Shown piece after piece: positions 1 to 4,866 of a DNA stretch of 5,313 nt. The position numbers and the translations under genes are program-made. How positions within the stretch are numbered: the stretch's first letter is position 1; every line of letters begins with the position of its first letter. The notes below the pieces were generated by a model. The model had not been told where the DNA came from. It ran no database searches and saw nothing but the letters and a program-made list of their open reading frames with translations. This stretch comes from Betaproteobacteria bacterium SG8_40 (GTDB taxonomy: Bacteria > Pseudomonadota > Gammaproteobacteria > Burkholderiales > Eutrophovitaceae): the NCBI GenBank assembly GCA_001304425.1, contig LJTS01000229.1:1-5313 (forward strand), in the 5' to 3' direction.

Positions 1-327
1 GGTCACCGATCGTTTTACCGTTATCAGCCATGGTTGATCCAGGCGCCCGACCACGGGCTCCAGTGCCTTGATCGACATCCCCTGCAATTTCAGCAGGCTG
101 GCCAACACCAGGCGCCGCGGATCGGGGTCAGGGACGATGGCCTCGAGCAGCCGCTTGTTGCGCAGCACGCTGAACACCGTGTCGGCGACAAACGGACGGT
201 CGTGGCTGCCCAGTCCGCGGTTGTTACGGAAAAACTCGCTCAGGACAGTATCGGCGGGCCGGTCGAGTTTGCAGGCGAGCGCAGTCGCCTCAGAGGCTGA
301 CTCCAGTAAGGTTCTGGACAGTTTCAC
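1..327 (-). CDS. RsmB/NOP-like SAM-dependent RNA methyltransferase, N-terminal part (cut by window edge)
   Basis: This leftward frame begins at GTG 327-325, nine bases after the stop of the DUF3108 gene, and stays open for 109 codons to position 1. The in-frame TGA at 339-337 limits how far upstream the start can be, and no ATG precedes the conserved part; the ribosome-binding site is weak. The visible peptide has the helical N-terminal domain typical of the Fmu/RsmB-like family: DRPADTVLSEFFRNNRGLG at about residues 22-40, HDRPFVADTVFSVLRNKRLL at 42-61, then a leucine-rich helix followed by a segment ending QPWL at 98-101. Members methylate cytosine-5 in RNA using S-adenosylmethionine; full-length proteins are around 400-450 residues. 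The catalytic cysteines and SAM motifs would lie further left and are not visible, so the family call rests on N-terminal similarity and gene order. I cannot say whether the target is 16S rRNA C967, as for true RsmB. Confidence 0.75.
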   Translation of the reverse strand, partial: MKLSRTLLESASEATALACKLDRPADTVLSEFFRNNRGLGSHDRPFVADTVFSVLRNKRLLEAIVPDPDPRRLVLASLLKLQGMSIKALEPVVGRLDQPWLITVKRSVT

Positions 328-336
328 CTGTGGCGT

Positions 337-1047
337 TCAGGGATAGCGGATCGCGGTGACCACGGAATCGAACCTGCGTCCCTTCTTGTCGGTAAAACGC
401 ATCTGCACCGGCAGGTAGTTGTGTTCAGTCGCGACCCAGAACTCGAAGCTGCGTTTGTCCTCTGGCCCGCGCACCTTTTCGATGTGGATGGTTTCGAGTT
501 CACCGAGAGCAGATGCAATCCGCTCGTTGCCGACGATCCGATACTGGTATTGCGCCAGTCTGCGCCCGTCCGTGACATGAACGGTAAAACTTTCGGGCAC
601 CTTGCCGGCGAAGGCGAACGCGTACGGCAGACTGGCCTGGTCGATTGCACCCTCCGGCAGGTCAACGATTTCATTCGTTTCATCGTGAATCAGCCGCAGC
701 TTGTTGTTCGACCAGTCAAACTCGGCTGCCCTGATGCCGTTCTTGCGGCCATGCTCGATGAAACTGACGGGGCGCAGGCCGGTACTGGTGATCGAGCCCT
801 TGCTCTCGCGGCGGATATCATTGATGAATATGGCGGCAATGCCTTTCGGGATGGTGTCGTTGTACACCTCGTAGTGCTTGCCATCATGTTCCAGCCTGTC
901 CTCACCGACGCCGAGCTGCAATTTGCCGAAGCGAATCTCGAAGGACAGCTCTACATGCTGTGGCGGCATGGCTTGCGCCATGCCCGCAGTCAGAATCATC
1001 GCCGGCAACAGCCAACGCAAGGCTAATCGTTTCGTTTCGCGTCTCAT
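337..1047 (-). CDS. DUF3108 domain protein, exported (periplasmic)
   Basis: A 236-residue protein with a clear signal peptide: basic start MRRETKR, hydrophobic core at about 8-22, and an AQA cleavage site after residue 26. The mature part is beta-rich and resembles the DUF3108 family: ESKGSITSTGLRP near 81-93, EFDWSNNKLRL near 109-119, DLPEGAIDQASLPYAFAF near 129-146, and the C-terminal EFWVATEHNYLPVQMRFTDK at 202-221. DUF3108 proteins are periplasmic proteins of unknown function in proteobacteria; no catalytic residues can be proposed. The ATG at 1047 is supported by GAGGT at 1060-1056, eight bases upstream and inside the last codons of purN. With only four bases after the purN stop, this implies translational coupling to purN. 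The next gene, an RNA methyltransferase, follows after nine bases. Family assignment is firm; function is unknown. Confidence 0.88.
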   Translation of the reverse strand: MRRETKRLALRWLLPAMILTAGMAQAMPPQHVELSFEIRFGKLQLGVGEDRLEHDGKHYEVYNDTIPKGIAAIFINDIRRESKGSITSTGLRPVSFIEHGRKNGIRAAEFDWSNNKLRLIHDETNEIVDLPEGAIDQASLPYAFAFAGKVPESFTVHVTDGRRLAQYQYRIVGNERIASALGELETIHIEKVRGPEDKRSFEFWVATEHNYLPVQMRFTDKKGRRFDSVVTAIRYP

Positions 1048-1051
1048 CGTT

Positions 1052-1723
1052 TCAGACCTCTCGGGCTTGACCCGTCCGCGGCCCCTTGTCCTGTTCTGCC
1101 GGTGATATGACCGCCGCGGGAAAGCAAAGTGCGCCGTGAAACTTCACGCGCCCCTGTTCAAGCGACACCTTGTCTTCGAGCAGCCAGCGCACCGCCGTCG
1201 GGTAAATGCGGTGCTCCTGCTCCAGCACCCGGGCCGCCAGCGTTGCCTCGTCGTCTCCAGGAAGCACCGGGACGGCCGCCTGGATCACGATCGGCCCGTG
1301 ATCCAGTGTTGCAGTGACGAAATGGACCGTACAGCCGTGCAACCTGACGCCTTCGTCGAGAGCACGCTGGTGAGTATTTACTCCGGTAAAGGCGGGAAGT
1401 AGCGACGGATGGATATTGAGCATGCGTCCGGCAAAGCGTGTGACGAATGTCTCGGTAAGTATGCGCATGAAACCGGCCAGCACCACCAGATCCGGGGTAA
1501 AGGACGCGACTTCTGCCGCCAATGCCGCGTCGAAGCTGCTCCGGTCCGGAAAGTCGCGATGATTGACGACGCGTGCTTCGACGTTGTGCCGGCGCGCGTA
1601 TTCAAGCCCGGCCGCGGCCGGGTTGTTGCTGATGACGGCAGCAATGGTTGCCGGCAGCTTCGCTTCGAACAGCGCGCGCATGTTGCTGCCGCGTCCGGAT
1701 ATGAGAACGACGATGCGTTTCAT
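1052..1723 (-). CDS. purN: Phosphoribosylglycinamide formyltransferase PurN
   Basis: A 223-residue cytosolic enzyme that transfers a formyl group from 10-formyltetrahydrofolate to GAR, giving FGAR, the third step of de novo IMP synthesis. Visible hallmarks are the phosphate-binding loop LISGRGSN at residues 7-14, AGFMRIL at 83-89, and the active-site segment LNIHPSLLPAFTG at 102-114 with Asn103 and His105. HGCTVHFVTATLDHGPI at 129-145 carries His134 and the catalytic Asp141. These match Asn106, His108 and Asp144 of the E. coli enzyme with a constant shift of three. The frame is open further upstream to 1864, but that stretch lies over the end of purM; the family start is MKRIVVLISG at 1723. 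The gene starts 13 bases after the purM stop, without a strong ribosome-binding site, so it probably depends on purM translation. It is slightly longer than E. coli PurN (212), the excess being at the C-terminus. Confidence 0.97.
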   Translation of the reverse strand: MKRIVVLISGRGSNMRALFEAKLPATIAAVISNNPAAAGLEYARRHNVEARVVNHRDFPDRSSFDAALAAEVASFTPDLVVLAGFMRILTETFVTRFAGRMLNIHPSLLPAFTGVNTHQRALDEGVRLHGCTVHFVTATLDHGPIVIQAAVPVLPGDDEATLAARVLEQEHRIYPTAVRWLLEDKVSLEQGRVKFHGALCFPAAVISPAEQDKGPRTGQAREV

Positions 1724-1736
1724 GTTTGACGTGTTG

Positions 1737-2837
1737 TCAGACAACGACCGTCTGGGCCTCGCCGCCGTTGCGCTCGCGCACCGTGCCGAGGCGATGCACC
1801 GTTTCGCCTTCAGCGGCAAGCACCTCGGCCAGGCGTTGGGCATCTTCCTCAACGCAAATGACAACCATGCCTATGCCGCAATTGAATACACGCAACATTT
1901 CCTGCCGCGCCACGTTGCCGTTGGTTTGCAGCCAGTCGAAAATCGGCGGTTGTGGCCACGTATCGCGCCGCAGTTCCGCCACCACGTTGGGCGGCAGAAC
2001 GCGTGGCACGTTTTCCAGCAGACCGCCGCCGGTAATATGCGCCAGTCCCTTGATGGTCACTTCTCTCATTGCCGCAAGCACCGCTTTGACGTAAATCCGT
2101 GTCGGTTCAAGCAGGGTTTCTCCCAGCGTGCTGCTGCCGAAAGGGCTTCCGAGGTCGGTACCCGAGCGCTCGACGATGCGCCTGATCAGCGAGTAGCCGT
2201 TGGAATGTGGACCGCTGCTCGCCAGACCGAGCACCGCGTCACCCGGACGGATCGACCGGCCGTCGATGATCTCTGACTTCTCGACCGCGCCGACCGCGAA
2301 CCCGGCAAGGTCATATTCGCCTTCTGCATACATGCCTGGCATCTCGGCCGTCTCGCCGCCAATCAGCGCACAATGGGCAAGCTCGCAACCGCGGGCAATG
2401 CCGCTGACAACACGGGTGGCGACGTCCACGTCGAGCTTCCCGCAGGAGAAATAGTCGAGGAAGAACAATGGCTCCGCGCCCTGAACGAGAATGTCGTTGA
2501 CACTCATCGCTACCAGGTCGATACCGATGGTGTCATGCTGTCCTGTCACTGAGGCGAGCTTGAGCTTGGTGCCAACTCCGTCGGTGCCGGTGACCAGCAC
2601 CGGTTGCCGAAACCGGCCGGGAATTTCGAACAGGGCGCCAAAGCCGCCGATGCCGGTCAGCATTCCCTCTCTGGCAGTACGGCGCGCGAGAGACTTGATG
2701 TTTTGAACGAGTCGATCGCCGGCATCGATATCGACGCCGGCGTCACGGTAGGAAAGCGGTTTGTCCTGCGAGTCGGGTTTCAATCTGAGGTCGGGTTCCA
2801 GGTTGAGTGGATGTTGGCTTCGGGACAGATTCGGCAT
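1737..2837 (-). CDS. purM: Phosphoribosylformylglycinamidine cyclo-ligase PurM (AIR synthetase)
   Basis: This enzyme converts FGAM to AIR with ATP, the fifth step of purine synthesis. Family motifs are all present (numbering from ATG 2837): LSYRDAGVDIDAGD 28-41, GTDGVGTKLK 84-93, GIDLVAMSVNDILVQGAEP 105-123, GGETAEMPGMY 160-170, LASSGPHSNGYSLIR 205-219, HITGGGLLENVPRVLP 267-282 and FNCGIGMVV 318-326. The frame is open to 3059, but residues upstream of 2837 look like translated intergenic DNA. Starting at ATG 2837 gives 366 residues, about 20 more than E. coli PurM (345), because 27 residues precede LSYRDAG where E. coli has only a few. The start is therefore uncertain: a TTG at 2783 would give a length closer to the family, and neither has a convincing ribosome-binding site. 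The gene leads the purM-purN-DUF3108-methyltransferase run and diverges from hda. I see no clear PurR-type operator. Confidence 0.97.
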   Translation of the reverse strand: MPNLSRSQHPLNLEPDLRLKPDSQDKPLSYRDAGVDIDAGDRLVQNIKSLARRTAREGMLTGIGGFGALFEIPGRFRQPVLVTGTDGVGTKLKLASVTGQHDTIGIDLVAMSVNDILVQGAEPLFFLDYFSCGKLDVDVATRVVSGIARGCELAHCALIGGETAEMPGMYAEGEYDLAGFAVGAVEKSEIIDGRSIRPGDAVLGLASSGPHSNGYSLIRRIVERSGTDLGSPFGSSTLGETLLEPTRIYVKAVLAAMREVTIKGLAHITGGGLLENVPRVLPPNVVAELRRDTWPQPPIFDWLQTNGNVARQEMLRVFNCGIGMVVICVEEDAQRLAEVLAAEGETVHRLGTVRERNGGEAQTVVV

Positions 2838-3014
2838 CCCGGGTTCTATCACGAGGCGATGCTGTCGGAAACCAGCACGGCGGATACAACTTCGGCGCCC
2901 GCGAATTCTACAAAAAAAATGGATAACATTCGCCCTGTTCCCGCAACCTGTCCCATAATTGCTCCCGCGTGCGATGGCAACGATTCTCGCCCCCGGCCAG
3001 CCACGTGTGACGCG

Positions 3015-3031
3015 GTTTGGTTGACCCAAAC
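3015..3031. repeat. Inverted repeat GTTTGG-N5-CCAAAC
   Basis: Perfect 6-bp arms separated by TTGAC. The repeat contains a TTGACC hexamer resembling a -35 box and ends just before the AAGGAG ribosome-binding site of the 27-codon frame. It could be an operator or a small hairpin; the short arms make chance a real possibility. Confidence 0.35.
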
Positions 3032-3046
3032 AAGGAGCAACTAACG

Positions 3047-3130
3047 ATGTCGGGGGCAAAAATACGTTCCATACCGGAGGTTTATGGCCAGAGCACGCCT
3101 CCGCTGCGTTGTTCGGCTTGTCAATGCTGA
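3047..3130 (+). CDS. Possible 27-residue small protein or leader peptide
   Basis: ATG 3047 is preceded by AAGGAG at 3032-3037 with nine bases between, one of the best ribosome-binding sites in the window. The product starts MSGAKIRSIPEVYGQ and ends in the cysteine-rich tail CSACQC (three cysteines) before TGA at 3128-3130. I do not recognise it. There is no signal peptide or membrane segment. It overlaps a 38-codon frame at 3084-3200 that has its own GGAGG. Only the initiation signal supports it as a gene; short frames arise by chance, and the segment could instead belong to a repeat element. Confidence 0.25.
   Translation: MSGAKIRSIPEVYGQSTPPLRCSACQC
3075..3103 (+). promoter_or_regulatory. 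Possible hairpin covering a GGAGG ribosome-binding site
   Basis: CGGAGG at 3075-3080 pairs perfectly with CCTCCG at 3098-3103, with one further T:G pair and a loop of about 15 bases. In a rightward transcript the stem would occlude the GGAGG in front of ATG 3084. Translation of the 27-codon frame passes through both arms and could open it. The structure is short and its function is inferred. Confidence 0.25.
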
Positions 3131-3222
3131 CGGCAATGACCCCGCTTCTCGCCTTGCAGCAATAGTGCGTGGCCGCAACGCATGGTGCGATGAATTATGA
3201 GTCAGGTTCTGTTTGCCATCTG

Positions 3223-3254
3223 TCTGTACCGCCAAGATTCTGTACCGCCAAGAT
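3223..3254. repeat. Exact 16-bp tandem duplication
   Basis: TCTGTACCGCCAAGAT occurs at 3223-3238 and again immediately at 3239-3254 with no mismatch. An unselected pair would normally have diverged, so it is either a recent slippage event or a doubled protein-binding site. It lies 57 bases before the hda start. The 16-bp period shifts reading frame, so it does not look like a protein repeat. Confidence 0.9.
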
Positions 3255-3311
3255 CATGAACAACGATGCCGTCCAGCCCGGGTTTTTTCGCTTAGCCGGG
3301 AGAGTTGACTG

Positions 3312-3983
3312 ATGCGGCAACTCGCGCTTTCGCTTGCACCGCAGCCGCTGCCTTCACTCGGAAATTTTGTACCGGGGCGCAACGCCGAGTTGCTCGCGAT
3401 GCTGTCTGCGCTCGCGGCCGGCGATCGTTCCGAGCGGATGGTTTATATCTGGGGCGGGCATGGATGCGGCAAGACGCACTTGTTACAGGCGATGCGTTCG
3501 GCCTTTTCCGCCCGTGATGTCCCGGTCGCGCAGCTTGACGGCGCCATGGTACTGGCGGATGTACCGCCCCCGGAGGTGGTGCTGGCAGACGACGTGGAGC
3601 AACTGGACGAGCAGAGCCAGGAGCGCTTGTTCAATGTCTACAACGCGCAGCGCGATGGCGGAGGGGTGCTGATTGCAGCCGGTGCGGTTCCCAGTGCCCG
3701 CCTTCCTCTCCGCGAGGACCTTATGACGCGCCTCGGATGGGGCCTCGCGTACGAAGTTCACGGCCTGTCCGACGACGAAAAGATGGCGGCGATGACCGAA
3801 CACGCGCGCGCGCGCGGATTCAATCTCGGGCGCGAGGTGATCGAGTACCTTTTCAGGCGCCAGGCCCGCGACCTGCCGGCCTTGCTTGGGTTGCTGGAGG
3901 CTCTCGACCGTTACTCGCTGGAAAACAAGCGTGCCATCACGATACCGCTTGTGCGCGAGCTTTTGTCCGATGCCGATGGATGA
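3312..3983 (+). CDS. hda: DnaA regulatory inactivator Hda
   Basis: A 223-residue DnaA-like AAA+ protein without the DNA-binding domain IV of DnaA. Bound to the DNA-loaded beta clamp, Hda stimulates hydrolysis of DnaA-bound ATP and so prevents re-initiation (known for the family). Seen here: the N-terminal clamp-binding motif QLALSL at residues 3-8, Walker A GGHGCGKT at 48-55, Walker B VVLADD at 89-94, sensor-1 region IAAGAVPSAR at 121-130, the segment DLMTRLGWGL at 136-145 whose Arg140 fits the arginine finger, and RDLPALLGLLEALDRYS at 186-202 for sensor 2. Walker A has the canonical lysine, unlike the GRS of E. coli Hda. The length is slightly below the E. coli protein. ATG 3312 is supported by GGGAGAG at 3298-3304, seven bases upstream. 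The gene diverges from purM, a familiar arrangement. Confidence 0.95.
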   Translation: MRQLALSLAPQPLPSLGNFVPGRNAELLAMLSALAAGDRSERMVYIWGGHGCGKTHLLQAMRSAFSARDVPVAQLDGAMVLADVPPPEVVLADDVEQLDEQSQERLFNVYNAQRDGGGVLIAAGAVPSARLPLREDLMTRLGWGLAYEVHGLSDDEKMAAMTEHARARGFNLGREVIEYLFRRQARDLPALLGLLEALDRYSLENKRAITIPLVRELLSDADG

Positions 3984-4000
3984 ATGATTTCCGGTTGCCA

Positions 4001-4039
4001 GGCGGCGGCGAGGCTTTGCCGTCACGCAGCGTCGCCGCC
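4001..4039. terminator. GC-rich hairpin after hda, possible weak terminator
   Basis: GGCGGCGGCG at 4001-4010 pairs with CGTCGCCGCC at 4030-4039: ten pairs, one of them G:U, with a 19-base loop. It starts 17 bases after the hda stop. No T-run follows, so it is not a standard intrinsic terminator; it may attenuate, stabilise the hda 3' end or have no role. Confidence 0.35.
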
Positions 4040-4063
4040 GGCTTCAACGGAAGCCAATTCGGC

Positions 4064-4069
4064 TATACT
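4064..4069 (+). promoter_or_regulatory. TATACT -10-like box, candidate promoter for the HAD gene
   Basis: TATACT matches the sigma-70 -10 consensus at five of six positions in a stretch more AT-rich than its surroundings. The -35 region is poor: the best fit is TTCAAC at 4043-4048 with a short 15-base spacer. A start near 4076 would give a leader of about 40 bases before the ATG of the 31-codon frame at 4118. Confidence 0.4.
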
Positions 4070-4089
4070 CATTCGCTCAATTCATTCGC
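4069..4089. repeat. Direct repeat TCATTCGC x2
   Basis: The octamer TCATTCGC occurs at 4069-4076 and 4082-4089, five bases apart, directly after the -10-like box. The position fits an operator over a transcription start, though a 13-bp period does not put the copies on the same helix face. Chance is possible. Confidence 0.4.
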
Positions 4090-4117
4090 ACACTCCGTGC
4101 TCAGGTGATTGAATTTC

Positions 4118-4213
4118 ATGACGTCGCTAAAGATTGACGCAAACAGGCTGATGCCGCGGGGCGGGTACTGCTCCGGGCGCGGTCCCGTGCCGATGATGGA
4201 GCGGGCGGCGTGA
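4118..4213 (+). CDS. Possible 31-residue leader peptide or small protein overlapping the HAD start
   Basis: ATG 4118 follows AGGTGAT at 4103-4109, a seven-base match to the anti-Shine-Dalgarno complement, with eight bases between. The frame runs 31 codons and its TGA (4211-4213) overlaps the GTG start of the HAD gene as GTGA, the usual sign of translational coupling. The peptide begins MTSLKIDANRLMPRG and ends PMMERAA; it is basic with one cysteine and no membrane segment or signal peptide. I recognise no family. It is not an N-terminal extension of the HAD protein, because the frames differ. Coupling to a GTG start would make biological sense, but the HAD gene also has its own GGAG, so the frame could be incidental. 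Confidence 0.35.
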   Translation: MTSLKIDANRLMPRGGYCSGRGPVPMMERAA

Positions 4214-4866
4214 AGCTGGCGTTATTCGATCTGGATAACACCCTGCTGTCGGGCGACAGCGATTTCGAGTGGGCGCAGTTCCTCATCGACAAGGAAGTTC
4301 TCGACCGCGAAGTGTACGAAGCGCGCAATCAGAAGTTCTACGAAGCCTACAAGGCGGGCACTCTGGACATCCATGAATTCCTGGATTTTCAACTAAAGCC
4401 GCTGGCGCGCCATCCGCGCAGTCAGCTTGACGAGTGGCATGCCGAGTTCATGGCGGAACGAATCCAGCCGTTGATTTCAACCAAGGCGCGCGATCTTGTC
4501 TCCAGTCATGAGGATGATGCGCGGGTGATCGTGACGGCGACGAACAGTTTTGTAACGTGGCCGATCGCTCGCGAATTCGGCATTGAGAACCTCATCGCGA
4601 CCGAACCCGAGGAAGTCGACGGCGAGTTCACCGGCCGCGTGAAAGGCACGCCCGCGTTCCGCGACGGAAAAGTCAAGCGCTTGCAGGAATGGCTCAAGGA
4701 ACACGATCTTGACTGGGGCGTGTTCGATGAAACGTGGTTTTACAGCGATTCGCTCAACGATCTCCCATTGCTTGGCATCGTCAGTCATCCGGTTGCGGTC
4801 GACCCGGACGAGACGCTGAAGGAACATGCGTTGGAAGAAGGCTGGCAAGTCATCAGCCTGCGCTGA
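4210..4866 (+). CDS. HAD-IB family phosphohydrolase (SerB-like)
   Basis: A 218-residue cytosolic hydrolase of the haloacid dehalogenase superfamily, subfamily IB. All four catalytic motifs are visible: motif I LFDLDNTLLSGD at 5-16 with nucleophile Asp7 and acid/base Asp9; motif II IVTATNSF at 107-114 with Thr109; motif III Lys154 in DGKVKR; motif IV YSDSLNDLP at 178-186 with Mg-binding Asp180 and Asp184. A helical cap lies between motifs I and II. The family contains phosphoserine phosphatases and other small-molecule phosphatases, and relatives beside hda have been annotated variously, including as histidinol-phosphatase; the substrate cannot be read from sequence. The start is GTG 4210 with GGAG at 4198-4201, eight bases upstream; motif I sits five codons later, so a downstream start is excluded. 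The next gene begins directly after its stop. Confidence 0.9.
   Translation: MKLALFDLDNTLLSGDSDFEWAQFLIDKEVLDREVYEARNQKFYEAYKAGTLDIHEFLDFQLKPLARHPRSQLDEWHAEFMAERIQPLISTKARDLVSSHEDDARVIVTATNSFVTWPIAREFGIENLIATEPEEVDGEFTGRVKGTPAFRDGKVKRLQEWLKEHDLDWGVFDETWFYSDSLNDLPLLGIVSHPVAVDPDETLKEHALEEGWQVISLR

Larger units (their letters stand above)
2838..3311. other. Divergent purM/hda intergenic region, no recognisable gene
   Basis: These 474 bases must contain the leftward promoter of purM and probably a rightward promoter for hda. I could not fit a convincing -35/-10 pair for either; a TAGAAT box on the minus strand at 2910-2905, next to a run of eight A/T pairs (2912-2919), is the best purM -10 candidate. 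The rightward strand carries short frames linked end to end: 27 codons (3047-3130), 38 codons (3084-3200, GGAGG three bases before its ATG) and 40 codons (3190-3312, ending in TGATG over the hda start). The region also has a 17-bp inverted repeat, a hairpin over the GGAGG and a 16-bp tandem duplication. It might be a regulatory leader, an interspersed repeat or a decayed gene. The PerM-type transporter gene found beside hda in some gammaproteobacteria is absent. Confidence 0.6.

Noticed and set aside
421..1026. 201-codon rightward frame opposite the DUF3108 gene
   Set aside because: It lies wholly antisense to a gene with a signal peptide, family motifs and operon spacing, and its translation shows no recognisable domain.
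1724..1864. PurN extended to ATG 1864
   Set aside because: The extension overlaps the end of purM in another frame, and the family N-terminus begins exactly at MKRIVVLISG.
1563..2276. 237-codon rightward frame opposite purN and purM
   Set aside because: It is antisense to two certain enzymes; open antisense frames are common in GC-rich coding DNA.
2838..3059. PurM extended to ATG 3059 (440 residues)
   Set aside because: The extra residues do not resemble PurM, and the protein would be nearly 100 residues longer than the family; it would also absorb the presumed promoter region.
3041..3235. 64-codon leftward frame between purM and hda
   Set aside because: The peptide is arginine-rich with no recognised motif and no evident ribosome-binding site, and it spans the tandem-repeat region; not supported as a gene.
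3043..3271. AACGATG direct repeat (3043-3049 and 3262-3268) as target-site duplication of a small mobile element
   Set aside because: Seven bases over about 220 bp can occur by chance, and I see no terminal inverted repeats next to the copies.
3283..3288. T6 run after CCCGGG as an intrinsic terminator before hda
   Set aside because: No stem of adequate length precedes the T-run, and it lies only 23 bases upstream of the hda start.
3483..4025. 180-codon leftward frame opposite hda
   Set aside because: It is antisense to Hda, whose AAA+ motifs are intact, and its own translation has no recognisable domain.
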